From Bosea vaviloviae (GTDB taxonomy: Bacteria > Pseudomonadota > Alphaproteobacteria > Rhizobiales > Beijerinckiaceae), in contig NZ_CP017147.1 of assembly GCF_001741865.1 (NCBI RefSeq), positions 2,905,001-2,969,000 of the forward strand: DNA of 64,000 nucleotides, written 5' to 3'. Position 1 is the first letter of the stretch. Each line of letters begins with the position of its first letter. Below the pieces are notes generated by a model that was not told where the DNA came from, searched no databases, and saw only the letters and a list, made by a program, of their open reading frames with translations. This document shows, piece by piece, positions 32,534-41,203 of this stretch. Position numbers and translations under genes: made by a program.

Positions 32534-33535
32534 ATGCAGGACTATCAAATACATAGATTCGCCGTGGCGCCGATGATGGACTGGACTGATCGGCATTGCC
32601 GCATCATCCATCGCCTGATGTCGCGTCGCGCCCGGCTCTATACCGAGATGGTGACGGCGCAGGCCGTGATCCGGGGCGATCGCCAGCGCCTGATCGGTTT
32701 CGACGATTTCGAGCATCCGGTCGCGCTCCAGCTCGGTGGCAATGATCCCGTCCTGCTGGCTGAAGCGGCGCGGATCGGCGCCGATTTCGGCTATGACGAG
32801 ATCAATCTGAATTGCGGCTGCCCCTCGGACCGCGTCCAGGGCGGCGCCTTCGGGGCCTGCCTGATGCGCGAGCCGGCGCTCGTCGGCGATTGCGTCGCGG
32901 CGATGAAGGCGGCCGTCTCGATCCCTGTGACGGTGAAATGCCGCATCGGCGTCGACGATCAGGATCCGGAAGAGGCACTCGATGCGCTGACTGCGGCGGT
33001 GCGCGCGACTGGCGTCGACGCCTTGACCGTCCATGCCCGCAAAGCCTGGCTCCAGGGGCTCTCGCCGAAGGAGAACCGCGAGGTGCCGCCGCTCGACTAT
33101 GAGCGCGCCTACAGGCTGAAGGAAGCCAATCCCGACCTCGCCATCACGATCAATGGCGGCATCCGCGCGCCGGAGGAGTGGAGCCGCCATCTCGCCCATC
33201 TCGACGGCGTCATGATCGGCCGCGAGGCCTATCAGAACCCCGAGATCCTGCTTCAGGTCGATCCGCTGCTCTTCGGCGAGGCCGCGCCGGTCGCGGACGC
33301 CTTCGCGATGCTGGAGGCGCTGGAGCCGCATATCGCGGCGCATCTCGAGCGGGGCGGGCGGCTGCATGCCTTCACGCGCCATCTCGTCGGGCTGTTCCCG
33401 GGCCAGCGCGGTGCGCGCCTGTTCCGCCGCCATCTTGCCGAGCATTGCGTTTCCGCGGAAGCGGGGCTTGCCGATCTGCGCGCGGCGGCAGCCCATGTTT
33501 CGCGTTATGAGGATGCGACTGTCGCGGCTGCCTAG
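32534..33535 (+). CDS. dusA: tRNA-dihydrouridine synthase A
   Basis: The 333-residue protein matches DusA throughout: HRFAVAPMMDWTDRHCRIIHRLMS, LYTEMVTAQAV, PVALQLGGNDP and NLNCGCPSDRVQGGAFGACLM with the catalytic Cys at C96. It also has TVKCRIGVDD, ALTVHARKAWLQGLSPKENREVPPL and ITINGGI. It reduces uridines at positions 20/20a of tRNA with FMN and NADPH. The first ten codons are unusually A+T rich compared with the rest. The 5' end of dusA is a known integration site for phages and genomic islands, and the upstream gap is degraded sequence. Confidence 0.96.
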   Translation: MQDYQIHRFAVAPMMDWTDRHCRIIHRLMSRRARLYTEMVTAQAVIRGDRQRLIGFDDFEHPVALQLGGNDPVLLAEAARIGADFGYDEINLNCGCPSDRVQGGAFGACLMREPALVGDCVAAMKAAVSIPVTVKCRIGVDDQDPEEALDALTAAVRATGVDALTVHARKAWLQGLSPKENREVPPLDYERAYRLKEANPDLAITINGGIRAPEEWSRHLAHLDGVMIGREAYQNPEILLQVDPLLFGEAAPVADAFAMLEALEPHIAAHLERGGRLHAFTRHLVGLFPGQRGARLFRRHLAEHCVSAEAGLADLRAAAAHVSRYEDATVAAA

Positions 33536-33640
33536 AGTAATTCCCGATCCAATTGGATCGGAAATTACTCTGTCTCTTCGTTTGACGCGTTTTCTTCACG
33601 CGAACCGGTGGCCACTTCGCTCGAAAACGCTTTTGGGAAT
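33535..33640. repeat. Dispersed intergenic repeat, copy between dusA and thioesterase
   Basis: CTAGAGTAATTCCCGATCC, a palindromic TTCCGATCCAATTGGATCGGAA-like core, then TCTTCGTTTGACGCGTTTTC, ACGCGAACCGGTGGCCACTT and CGCTCGAAAACGC. This is the same family as 34102-34290 and 52043-52148. Confidence 0.9.
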
Positions 33641-33645
33641 TGTTC

Positions 33646-34101
33646 ATGCCGGATATCCCGCCCCCGCAGGAGGAGATGGCCCGGCGGATTGCCGACAGCT
33701 TCGCCAAGCAGGCCTTCATGACCACGCTCGGGGCGCGCTTGGTGCGTATCAGCGCCGGCGAGATCGAGATCGACTTGCCGGTCTCGACGCATCTGACCCA
33801 GCAGCACGGCTTCGTCCATGCCGGTGCGGTCGCGAGCATCGCCAATTCCGCCGCAGGCTATGCGGCGCTGACGACGATGCCGGCGGGGGTGGGCGTGCTG
33901 ACGGCCGAGTTCAAGATCAACCTGCTTGCGCCGGCCGCCGGCGAGCGCCTGCTTGCCAAAGGCAAGGTGATCAAGGCCGGGCGCACCTTGACGCTCGCCA
34001 TGGCCGAGGTTTTTGCGATCTCGGGCGGCGTCCCCAAGCTCTGTGCCATGCTGACCGCGACCTGCATGACGATCGCCGGGCGCGAGGGCGTGTCCGACTA
34101 G
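33646..34101 (+). CDS. PaaI-type hotdog thioesterase
   Basis: The 151-residue protein has the hotdog-fold thioesterase signature QQHGFVHAGAVASIANSAAGYAA, with the HGG-like active-site loop and a helix-start acidic/amide position, followed by VLTAEFKINLLAPAAGERLLAKGKVIKAGRTL. Such proteins hydrolyse short or aromatic acyl-CoA thioesters. The ATG at 33646 is preferred to a TTG two codons earlier. It lies between two dispersed repeats and is probably a single-gene unit. Confidence 0.88.
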   Translation: MPDIPPPQEEMARRIADSFAKQAFMTTLGARLVRISAGEIEIDLPVSTHLTQQHGFVHAGAVASIANSAAGYAALTTMPAGVGVLTAEFKINLLAPAAGERLLAKGKVIKAGRTLTLAMAEVFAISGGVPKLCAMLTATCMTIAGREGVSD

Positions 34102-34290
34102 AGCAATGTCTGAATCAACTTGATCAGAAACTGCTCTATCTCTTTGTTTAAATACGTTTTATTCGCGCGAACCGGTGCGCGCTTCGCTCGAAAGCGCGCT
34201 GGAGCAGCTTCTGAATCAACTTAATCGGAAACTGCTCCAGCTCTTTGTTTCAATGTGCTTTTTCCCGCGAACCGGTGTCCGCTTCGGCGA
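34102..34290. repeat. Two head-to-tail copies of the dispersed intergenic repeat
   Basis: Copy A (about 34102-34196) and copy B (about 34200-34290) both run GAGCA..TCTGAATCAACTT, a palindrome with ..GAAACTGCTC, then TCTTTGTTT and CGCGAACCGGTG, ending GCTTCG. They fill the space after the thioesterase gene and precede the 17-bp array. Confidence 0.9.
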
Positions 34291-34351
34291 GGCCCCGTGA
34301 ACCCCGGCGAACGCTGGAGTTCATCGTCAAACCGCTCAAGGATCAGATCGC

Positions 34352-34436
34352 CAAGGCCTTCAAGGAGACAAGGCCTTCAAGGAGACAAGGCCTTCAAGGA
34401 GACAAGGCCTTCAGGGCGACAAGGTCTTCAGGGCGA
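34352..34436. repeat. Tandem repeat, 17 bp x 5
   Basis: CAAGGCCTTCAAGGAGA occurs three times exactly, followed by two variants (CAAGGCCTTCAGGGCGA and CAAGGTCTTCAGGGCGA). No spacer is present, so this is not a CRISPR. It lies between the dispersed repeats and the 3' end of the toxin gene. Every unit contains CAAG. Confidence 0.97.
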
Positions 34437-34498
34437 GGTGAGTGGCGGGCGGAGTGGATGCTTTAGCGGCTATTGGGATTATCGTGTGGAGACACGCT

Positions 34499-34789
34499 TC
34501 ATGATCCCGCTTCCTTTTGGTGCCGCACCGCGAGGATTGTTACAGCGTCGCTGTCAACACGATAGCGAACCACATATCCGCTATCCCCAAAATCGATGAG
34601 CCATTCCCGGTATTGCTCGGGTAGATCCTCGACAAGCCGGCCCATGCGAGGATGCGTGCCGAGTGCTTGCGTGCCTGCGATGATCGTCTCGCCCGCCCGT
34701 TTGGCGGCTGATGGGTCCTTGGAGCGAAGGAAGGCGCGCAGTCGCTCGAGATCGCGAACCGCTGCAGGCGCGAAAACTACTCGTGGCAT
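34499..34789 (-). CDS. ParE/RelE-superfamily toxin
   Basis: This 96-residue basic protein has the ParE/RelE fold pattern: RVVFAPAAVRDLERLRAFLRSKDPSAAKRAGETIIAGTQAL, HPRMGRLVEDLPEQYREWLIDFGDSGYVVRYRVDSDAVTILAVRHQKE. Such toxins inhibit gyrase or cut mRNA and are neutralised by a partner. Its start overlaps the end of the upstream RHH antitoxin gene by 13 bp, the usual coupled arrangement. Whether the target is gyrase or the ribosome cannot be told. Confidence 0.9.
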   Translation of the reverse strand: MPRVVFAPAAVRDLERLRAFLRSKDPSAAKRAGETIIAGTQALGTHPRMGRLVEDLPEQYREWLIDFGDSGYVVRYRVDSDAVTILAVRHQKEAGS

Positions 34790-35055
34790 ACCGGCGTGGG
34801 CAGTTCGTTTTCAGACCCCCAACTCGACAACCACTTTTCGACCTCATCAGCCGTTGCGCGCAAGCCGGTGGCTTGAAATTCCTCCCAGGCCTTAACTGTG
34901 TCTTGTCGCAACGCTTCGTGCTTCTCTTCACGCGCCACGTACTGCTCAATTGCCTCGCGCATGATCCAATGAGACGTGCGCCGACGCGCCGCGGCCAGGT
35001 TCTGCACACGGCCCTTCAGTTCATCGTCAAGCTTGATGGATGTGACCGCTGCCAT
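34777..35055 (-). CDS. Ribbon-helix-helix antitoxin (ParD/CopG-like)
   Basis: The 92-residue product begins AAVTSIKLDDELKGRVQNLAAARRRTSHWIMREAIEQYVAREE, a ribbon-helix-helix DNA-binding module of the CopG/ParD type. A C-terminal helix (LRATADEVEKWLSSWGSE) is expected to wrap the toxin. It is first in a two-gene leftward operon with the ParE/RelE toxin. Upstream, GGTA/TACC half-sites at 35077-35100 are candidates for autoregulation. Confidence 0.9.
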   Translation of the reverse strand: MAAVTSIKLDDELKGRVQNLAAARRRTSHWIMREAIEQYVAREEKHEALRQDTVKAWEEFQATGLRATADEVEKWLSSWGSENELPTPVCHE

Positions 35056-35076
35056 CTACCTACCCCACATGGAAAA

Positions 35077-35100
35077 GGTAATACCCGAAACTACCATACC
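35077..35100. promoter_or_regulatory. Candidate antitoxin operator
   Basis: GGTAATACC followed by ACTACC and ATACC gives several GGTA/TACC half-sites between 22 and 45 bases before the antitoxin start, typical spacing for RHH autorepression. The remainder of the gap to 35275 shows nothing recognisable. Confidence 0.35.
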
Positions 35101-35275
35101 CGCTTCTCGCCCTGCCGTCCATGAAGAGCGCCCACACGCCTGTGCGCTATCCGAAATGTGTCGGCGCGCTCGGCCCGGCCTGCTGGCGGCTTCCAAGGGG
35201 TAGATCGGTCGCCGCGGGCTACATGCCGGTGGCCGATCGATGAGCGATATCGCGGGCCGGCGATCTCGCTCCTGC

Positions 35276-36481
35276 TCAGCGCTTCTGATTGTAAACGTCG
35301 AGGCAGACCGCACCCAGCAGGACGAGGCCCTTGATCACCTGCTGATAGTCGATGCCGATGCCCAGGATCGACATGCCGTTGTTCATCACGCCCATGATCA
35401 GCGCACCGATCACCGCCCCCGAGACACGCCCGACTCCGCCATAGGCCGAGGCGCCGCCGATGAAGCAGGCCGCGATCACGTCAAGCTCGAAGCCCAGCCC
35501 CGCCTTTGGCGTCGCCGTGTTGAGCCGCGCCGCGAAGACGAGGCCGGCGAGCGCCGCGAGAACGCCCATGTTGACGAAGGTCAGGAAGGTCAGCCATTCC
35601 GTGCGCACGCCCGAAAGCTTGGCGGCGCGCGCATTGCCGCCGACCGCATAGATCTGCCGGCCGATGCTGGTGCGCGTCGTCACGAAGGCATAGAGCGCGA
35701 TCAGCACCCCCATCACCACGAGCACGTTCGGCAGGCCGCGATAGGAGGCGATGAGATAGGTCGCGTAGAGGATGATCGCGGAGAAGGCGAGGTTCTTGGC
35801 GATGAAGAGGCCCTGCGGCTCGACCGGGACGCCATGGCTCTGCTGGCGCATGCGGCTCTTGAGATTGAGCACCACGAGCAGGATCGCCAGCGCAGCCCCG
35901 ATCGCCAGAGAGGTCGGGTAGAGCGCGCCGGCTTCGGGCATCAGCTCGGGGATGAAGCCCGAGGACAGCTTCTGGAAGGTCGCCGGGAACGGCCCCAGCG
36001 ACTGGCCTTGCAGGATCGCCAGCGCCAGCCCCTTGAAGACGAGCATGCCGGCCAGCGTCACGATGAAGGACGGGATCTTGAAATAGGCGACCCAATAGCC
36101 TTGCGCCGCGCCGATCAGCGCGCCCAGCGCCAGGCAGATCAGGGCGGCGGGCACGAAATGCATCTCGTAGCGCACCATCAGCACGGCGGCGACCGCGCCG
36201 ACCGCGCCCGCCACCGAACCGACCGACAGGTCGATATGGCCGGTGACGATGACGAGCAGCATCCCCAGCGCCATGATGACGATGAAGCTGTTCTGAAGCA
36301 CGAGATTGGTCAGGTTCAGCGGCCGCAGCAGCGTGCCCCCCGTCATGACCTGGAAGAACAGCATGATCGCTACCAGCGACATCAGCATGCCGTAGTCGCG
36401 CAGGCCCGTCTTCAGGTGGTGGCCCGCCGGACGCACAGGTGTTTCGCTCAAGGTTTTGCCGCTCAAGGTTTCGCCGCTCAT
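35276..36481 (-). CDS. mmsB: Sugar ABC transporter permease, GguB/MmsB (XylH) type
   Basis: The 401-residue inner-membrane protein has about ten hydrophobic helices and the family landmarks NLTNLVLQNSFIVIMALGMLLVIVTGHIDLSVGSVAG, IPSFIVTLAGMLVFKGLALAILQGQ and TSIGRQIYAVGGNARAAKLSGV. It pairs with the MmsA/GguA-type ATPase, whose stop overlaps its start (36478-36481), and with the ChvE-like binding protein upstream, forming a complete pentose/hexose importer. The N-terminus (SGETLSGKTLSET) is encoded by a tandem 15-bp duplication and is probably not important. Confidence 0.94.
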   Translation of the reverse strand: MSGETLSGKTLSETPVRPAGHHLKTGLRDYGMLMSLVAIMLFFQVMTGGTLLRPLNLTNLVLQNSFIVIMALGMLLVIVTGHIDLSVGSVAGAVGAVAAVLMVRYEMHFVPAALICLALGALIGAAQGYWVAYFKIPSFIVTLAGMLVFKGLALAILQGQSLGPFPATFQKLSSGFIPELMPEAGALYPTSLAIGAALAILLVVLNLKSRMRQQSHGVPVEPQGLFIAKNLAFSAIILYATYLIASYRGLPNVLVVMGVLIALYAFVTTRTSIGRQIYAVGGNARAAKLSGVRTEWLTFLTFVNMGVLAALAGLVFAARLNTATPKAGLGFELDVIAACFIGGASAYGGVGRVSGAVIGALIMGVMNNGMSILGIGIDYQQVIKGLVLLGAVCLDVYNQKR

Positions 36482-36482
36482 G
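36441..36482. repeat. Tandem repeat at the mmsB start, about 15 bp x 2.8
   Basis: Units GTTTCGCTCAAG, GTTTTGCCGCTCAAG and GTTTCGCCGCTCATG (plus-strand reading) cover the first codons of the permease and its ATG. Two of three units contain CAAG. Confidence 0.85.
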
Positions 36483-38028
36483 CTCTGGCCTCCCCGTTGC
36501 GCATGATGGCGCGCATGATCTTTTCCTGGCTTGCATCCTGCGCCGAGAATTCGCCGACGAAAGCGCCCTCGTTCATCACGCAGATGCGGTCGCAGATGCC
36601 CAGCAGTTCCGGCATTTCCGACGAGATCACGATGACACCGCGCCCGGAATCCGCCAGCTCGTTGATGATGCAGTAGATTTCATATTTGGCGCCGATGTCG
36701 ATGCCGCGCGTCGGCTCGTCCAGGATCAGGACCTTGGGCTCGGTGAAGAGCCATTTCGACAGCACGACCTTCTGCTGGTTGCCGCCCGAAAGCTGGCCGG
36801 TCTCCTGGTAGACGCTGGCGCTGCGGATCCCCATGCGCGAGCGATAGCCGGTCGCCACCTTGAGCTCGGCCATGTCGTCGATGATGCCGCCGGGAGCGAC
36901 CGCCGGCAGGTTGGCCAGCGTCATGTTCTTGCGGATGTCCTCGGCCAGGATGAGCCCAAGCTCCTTGCGGTCTTCGGTGACATAGGCGAGCCCGGCATTG
37001 ACGGCGCGCCGCACGGTGGACAGATCGACCTCGCGACCCTCCAGCCTGGCGCGGCCGCTGATATGGCGCCCATAGGAGCGGCCAAACACGCTCATCGCGA
37101 ATTCGGTCCGGCCCGCGCCCATCAACCCGGCGATGCCGACGATCTCGCCGCGCCGGACCTGGAAATCCACGCCCTTGATCACGCGGCGCCCGGCATCCTG
37201 CGGATGGAACACCGTCCAGCCCTCGACCTCGAAGATCACCTCGCCGATCTTCTCTTGGCCTATCTTGGGCTCGCGCTTGGGATAGCGATGCTCGAGATCG
37301 CGATCGACCATGCTGCGGATGATGCGGTCTTCCTCGACCGGGCCGGCGCGGCAGTCGAGCGTGTCGACGGTGCGCCCGTCGCGCAGCACGGTGATATGGT
37401 CGGCGACGCGCGCGACCTCGTTGAGCTTGTGCGAGATCAGGATCGAGGAGATGCCCTGTGCCCTGAGCTCGACCAGGAGGTCGAGCAGCGCTTCGCTGTC
37501 GCGCTCGTTGAGGCTCGCGGTCGGCTCGTCCAGGATCAGCAACCTGACATCCTTGGACAGCGCCTTGGCGATCTCGACGAGCTGCTGCTTGCCGACGCCG
37601 AGATCGATGACACGGGTGTCGGGCGCCTCGTTCAGGCCGACCTTGGCCAGCAGCGCCAGGGCGCCGCGATAGACCGCGCCCCGGTCGATCACCCCGAACT
37701 TGGTGGGTGGGTTGGCCAGGTAGATGTTCTCGGCGATGGACAGGAGCGGGATCAGCGCCAGCTCCTGATGGATGATGATGATGCCGAGCGCCTCGGATTC
37801 GGTGATGTCCCGGAAGCGCCGCTCCTCGCCATCGAAGACGATGGCCCCGTCATAGGAACCGTGCGGGTAGACGCCGCTCAGCACCTTCATCAGGGTCGAT
37901 TTGCCGGCGCCGTTCTCGCCGACGACAGCGTGGATCTCGCCCGGTTCAACCGAAAACGAAACCTCGCTCAGGGCCTTGACGCCAGCGAACGCCTTGCTGA
38001 TGCCGCGCATGGCCAGGATCGGATTCAT
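36478..38028 (-). CDS. mmsA: Sugar ABC transporter ATP-binding protein, GguA/MmsA type
   Basis: The 516-residue protein is a tandem ABC ATPase. The first cassette has Walker A GENGAGKST and Walker B LLILDEPTAS. The second has a degenerate Walker A (GLMGAGRTE), a full signature LSGGNQQKVVLSKW and LILDEPTRGIDIGAKYEIY. This half-degenerate layout is normal for RbsA/MmsA-like importers. It energises the adjacent permease. The gap to the upstream binding-protein gene (38029-38223) holds two hairpins that probably separate high-level chvE message from the downstream genes. Confidence 0.95.
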   Translation of the reverse strand: MNPILAMRGISKAFAGVKALSEVSFSVEPGEIHAVVGENGAGKSTLMKVLSGVYPHGSYDGAIVFDGEERRFRDITESEALGIIIIHQELALIPLLSIAENIYLANPPTKFGVIDRGAVYRGALALLAKVGLNEAPDTRVIDLGVGKQQLVEIAKALSKDVRLLILDEPTASLNERDSEALLDLLVELRAQGISSILISHKLNEVARVADHITVLRDGRTVDTLDCRAGPVEEDRIIRSMVDRDLEHRYPKREPKIGQEKIGEVIFEVEGWTVFHPQDAGRRVIKGVDFQVRRGEIVGIAGLMGAGRTEFAMSVFGRSYGRHISGRARLEGREVDLSTVRRAVNAGLAYVTEDRKELGLILAEDIRKNMTLANLPAVAPGGIIDDMAELKVATGYRSRMGIRSASVYQETGQLSGGNQQKVVLSKWLFTEPKVLILDEPTRGIDIGAKYEIYCIINELADSGRGVIVISSEMPELLGICDRICVMNEGAFVGEFSAQDASQEKIMRAIMRNGEARA

Positions 38029-38078
38029 TTGATCTGCTCCGCGACCGGATGGATCGACGGCCCCGCCTCGAGCCGGAT

Positions 38079-38117
38079 GATTTCAGATGGGATCACCAAG
38101 TGATCCCATCTGAAATC
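38079..38117. promoter_or_regulatory. Perfect 18-bp hairpin between chvE-like and mmsA genes
   Basis: GATTTCAGATGGGATCAC and GTGATCCCATCTGAAATC are exact reverse complements separated by CAA. Within this leftward operon it would form a very stable mRNA stem, as found where binding-protein messages are protected from decay. Confidence 0.75.
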
Positions 38118-38146
38118 TGAATCCGTCTCTCATCCCGGGAGTGAGA

Positions 38147-38191
38147 GCAGGATCGATGCGAAAAACCGGTTCCCACTTTTTCGCATCCTGC
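38147..38191. repeat. Dispersed palindromic repeat, copy 2
   Basis: GCAGGATCGATGCGAAAAA and TTTTTCGCATCCTGC flank ACCGGTTCCCAC. It is nearly identical to the copy at 4679-4724 and adds a second stem to the chvE-mmsA gap. Confidence 0.88.
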
Positions 38192-38223
38192 CCTAGGGCG
38201 GGGCCGCGTGCGATGGTGCCGCG

Positions 38224-39291
38224 TTACTTGATCTGCCCGGCCTTGTAGTAGCCCGAGGCGATCAGGATCGCTTCCCAGTTCGACTTGTCGACCGCGACCG
38301 GGGTGAGCAGATAGGACGGCACGGTCTTGCGGCCATTGGTGTAGGTCTTGGTGTCGTTGACCGGCACCTCCTTGCCGCTGAGCATGGCATCAACCATGTC
38401 GGCGGTGACCTTGGCGAGCTCGCGGGTGTCCTTGAAGATGGTCGAATACTGCTCGCCGGCGAGGATCGACTTGACCGAGGGAACCTCCGCGTCCTGGCCC
38501 GAAACCAGCGGCATCTTCATCGAGCCCGAGCCGTAGCCGACGCCCTTCAGCGAGGACAGGATGCCGATCGAGATGCCGTCATAGGGCGAGAGCACGGCGT
38601 CGATGCGCTTGTTGTTGTAGAAGGCGCTGAGCAGGTTATCCATGCGCGCCTGGGCCGTTGCGCCGTCCCAGCGCAGGGTCGAGACCTTGTCCATGCCCAT
38701 CTGGCCGCTCGCCACCACGATTTGCTTGGAGTCGATGAAGGGCTTCAGCACCGACATCGCCCCGTCATAGAAGAAATACGCGTTGTTATCGTCCGGTGAG
38801 CCACCGAAGAGCTCGATGTTGAACGGCCCCTTCGCCTCGGGCAGGCCAAGCCCCTTCACCAACGTCTGCGCCTGCAGGACGCCGACCTTGAAGTTGTCGA
38901 ACGTCGCATAATAATCGACATTCGGTGAGTTCCGGATCAGGCGGTCATAGGCGATCACCTTGGTGCCGGCGGCGGCCGCCTGCTGCAGGATGTCGGACAG
39001 GGTGGTGCCGTCGATGGCGGCGATCACCAGGACCTTCGCCCCCTTGGTGACCATGTTCTCGATCTGCGAGAGCTGGTTGGGGATCTCGTCCTCGGCATAT
39101 TGCAGATCGGTATTGTAGCCGCGTTCCTTCAGCACCTTCACGATGTTGTCGCCGTCGGCGATCCAGCGGGCTGATGATTTCGTCGGCATGGCGATGCCGA
39201 CGGTGGGCTTGGATTGCGCCAGCGCGGGCCCGGCAAAGGCGAGCGCGCCCAGCGCGAGAGCCGACAGTAGCTTGGTGATCCCGGATGTCAT
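38224..39291 (-). CDS. chvE: ChvE-like periplasmic multiple-sugar-binding protein
   Basis: The 355-residue product has a signal peptide ([22 protein letters not shown]) and a type-I periplasmic-binding fold: [94 protein letters not shown]. This is the ChvE/XylF-like group that binds arabinose, galactose, glucose or xylose and, in Agrobacterium, also signals to VirA. The ligand is inferred from the adjacent arabinose/galactose catabolic genes. It is the first gene of the chvE-mmsA-mmsB part of the locus. Confidence 0.93.
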   Translation of the reverse strand: MTSGITKLLSALALGALAFAGPALAQSKPTVGIAMPTKSSARWIADGDNIVKVLKERGYNTDLQYAEDEIPNQLSQIENMVTKGAKVLVIAAIDGTTLSDILQQAAAAGTKVIAYDRLIRNSPNVDYYATFDNFKVGVLQAQTLVKGLGLPEAKGPFNIELFGGSPDDNNAYFFYDGAMSVLKPFIDSKQIVVASGQMGMDKVSTLRWDGATAQARMDNLLSAFYNNKRIDAVLSPYDGISIGILSSLKGVGYGSGSMKMPLVSGQDAEVPSVKSILAGEQYSTIFKDTRELAKVTADMVDAMLSGKEVPVNDTKTYTNGRKTVPSYLLTPVAVDKSNWEAILIASGYYKAGQIK

Positions 39292-39368
39292 CGTTTTCTC
39301 CCTTGGTTGTGAATATTGGGCTGAACATTCATCGCCGCCTGGACGCGGTCTTGGTTGATAAGAGACTG

Positions 39369-40283
39369 TCAGTGCGCTCCCAGCCTGACCCGCGGCTCCG
39401 CCTTTCCGACCGCGCCGGGGCTGAACACGAATGTCGCGCCGCCCTGCGGATCGGCGGCACGGGTGGCCTCATCCTGCCCCTCCCACGCGCTGGTGACCAG
39501 AAGCCGATCGAAGGCTTTGCCGACGAAGACCGGGCAGCTCGGCTGGCGCGCCGGCACGGCAAGGCTGCGGATCGTTTCGCCTGCATCGGTCAGGACATCG
39601 ATACGCGCCCCGCCCCAGCGGGCGATCCAGATCAGCCCCTCGCGGTCGATCACGGCACCGTCGAGCCCTTTGCCGTCATCGGACAGGGCAAGCGAGGAAG
39701 GCGCCTCGCGCGGCAGCCCCGTCACCGGGTCCAGCGGCACACGGTAAAGCTCGTTTTGCGCCGTGTCGGCGAAAAACCCTTGCCGGCCGTCAGCCGAGAA
39801 GCAGATCGCGTTGGGGATCGTCAGCCCGGAAAATAGCAGCACGACCTCGCCGCCCGACAGTGCATAGATCGAGGCGGCGCCGGCCTTTGCGCTCTTGCTC
39901 ATCATGCTGAACCAGAACGCGCCGCCGGGATGCGCACGCGCATCGTTGGAGCGTGTCGCGCGGTTGTCCGCCTCGACGGCACGAAACAGCGTCATTGCGC
40001 CGCCCCGGCGCGAACGCAGATGCAGCCCGCTCTCGGTCGAGACGATCTGGCGCTCGTCGTCGACCAAGGCCAGCGCCGAGGCCATCAGCGGGAGATCGTG
40101 TGAGATCACCGAGCCGGTTCCCAGATCAGCCTCGAACAGCTTGCGCCCCAGGATGTCGAACCAGAACGCGGTGTCGGTCGCGGCGTCATAGGCGGGGCCT
40201 TCGCCGAGATGGCAGCGTGTTTCGCCCAGCAGCACGGGAGCGGGCAGGACTGCCTGGGTGACTGCCTGCGCCGCGCTCACCAT
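39369..40283 (-). CDS. SMP-30/gluconolactonase family sugar lactonase
   Basis: The 304-residue beta-propeller protein has the SMP-30 landmarks [30 protein letters not shown] (metal Glu), [22 protein letters not shown] (Asn/Asp metal site), [30 protein letters not shown] and [35 protein letters not shown]. It hydrolyses an aldonolactone, here probably L-arabinono-1,4-lactone made by the upstream dehydrogenase, whose coding sequence it overlaps by 7 bp. It is cytoplasmic with no leader. Confidence 0.92.
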   Translation of the reverse strand: MVSAAQAVTQAVLPAPVLLGETRCHLGEGPAYDAATDTAFWFDILGRKLFEADLGTGSVISHDLPLMASALALVDDERQIVSTESGLHLRSRRGGAMTLFRAVEADNRATRSNDARAHPGGAFWFSMMSKSAKAGAASIYALSGGEVVLLFSGLTIPNAICFSADGRQGFFADTAQNELYRVPLDPVTGLPREAPSSLALSDDGKGLDGAVIDREGLIWIARWGGARIDVLTDAGETIRSLAVPARQPSCPVFVGKAFDRLLVTSAWEGQDEATRAADPQGGATFVFSPGAVGKAEPRVRLGAH

Positions 40284-41203
40284 GTGAAGGCCTCCATGCT
40301 GCGACGCTGCCCGAGCAGGAAGGCGTCGGCCACGAGTTGCAGCGGCGCCAGGTCGACATCGCTCTCACGCCCGCCGACGAGATCGACGAAACGGCGATAG
40401 AGTGCCGGATATTCCGCCTCCGCCTCGTCGACGAGCGGGCGGCCGTCATGGTCGAGCTTCGCGCCGCCGGCTGACAGCATCAGCGTTCCGCCTTCCGTCT
40501 CGATGCGCATGTCCCAGCTTTGCGGTCCGGTCTGCAGGAAATCGAACTCCGCCCGGATCGACAAGCCGGCCTCGTCGGCAAGATCGAGTTCGGCTGCGAT
40601 CGGCGCCGCGCGATCGGCGGGAAAGGCGAGCCCGGCACCCCGGAGAAAGATCGGGCGCGGCAGGATGCGGGTCAGGATCGACAGCGCGTTGATCCCGGGA
40701 TCGAACACGCCGAGCCCGCCGGCCTCGAAAATCCAGTCCTGACCGGGATGCCAGACCCGGACATCTTCGCGCCAGTCGATCTTGACCGACAAGGGCCGGT
40801 TCGCGGCGAGAAAGGCGCGTGCCGGCTCGACTGCCGGGGCATGGCGGGAATGCCAGGTTGCAAACAGCGTCAGGCCCTTGTCGCGCGCGCTGGCGATCAG
40901 CGGAGCAAGCTCGCTGACGGTCGCGCCCGGCGGCTTCTCCAGCATGACATGCTTGCCCGCCGCCAGGGCGAGCGCGGCCTGGGCTCGTCGCACTTGCGGC
41001 GGCGTGCACAGCGCCACCGCATCGACCGCGACATCGGAGGCGAACAGCGCCTCAAGGCTCTCAAAACAGGGCACGCCGTCCAGCCTCGCATTGCGGCTGA
41101 CAACCGCCGCGATCGCGATGTCGGGCAGGCCCGCCACCGCGGGCAGATGCTGGTCGCGGGCGATCTTGCCCAATCCGACGATGGCGAGGCGCAGCATGCT
41201 CAT
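40277..41203 (-). CDS. L-arabinose/D-galactose 1-dehydrogenase (Gfo/Idh/MocA family)
   Basis: The 308-residue enzyme has the nucleotide motif LAIVGLGKIARDQHLPAV, the EKPPG motif of the family (HVMLEKPPGATVSEL) and LFATWHSRHAPAVEPA, WREDVRVWHPGQDWIFEAGGLGVFDPGINALSILTRILPRP. These stretches closely resemble the Azospirillum L-arabinose 1-dehydrogenase as I remember it. That enzyme also oxidises D-galactose with NAD(P)+. Its ATG overlaps the stop of the upstream dehydratase (ATGA) and its end overlaps the lactonase start, so the three enzymes are tightly coupled. Confidence 0.9.
   Translation of the reverse strand: MSMLRLAIVGLGKIARDQHLPAVAGLPDIAIAAVVSRNARLDGVPCFESLEALFASDVAVDAVALCTPPQVRRAQAALALAAGKHVMLEKPPGATVSELAPLIASARDKGLTLFATWHSRHAPAVEPARAFLAANRPLSVKIDWREDVRVWHPGQDWIFEAGGLGVFDPGINALSILTRILPRPIFLRGAGLAFPADRAAPIAAELDLADEAGLSIRAEFDFLQTGPQSWDMRIETEGGTLMLSAGGAKLDHDGRPLVDEAEAEYPALYRRFVDLVGGRESDVDLAPLQLVADAFLLGQRRSMEAFTW

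Noticed and set aside
34352..34436. Possible CRISPR array
   Set aside because: Units are contiguous with no spacers, and no cas gene is in the window. The same holds for all other tandem arrays.
35240..38103. Long rightward open frames opposite the mmsB/mmsA genes
   Set aside because: They are mirror frames of high-G+C genes on the other strand; the leftward products are full-length ABC proteins with all motifs.
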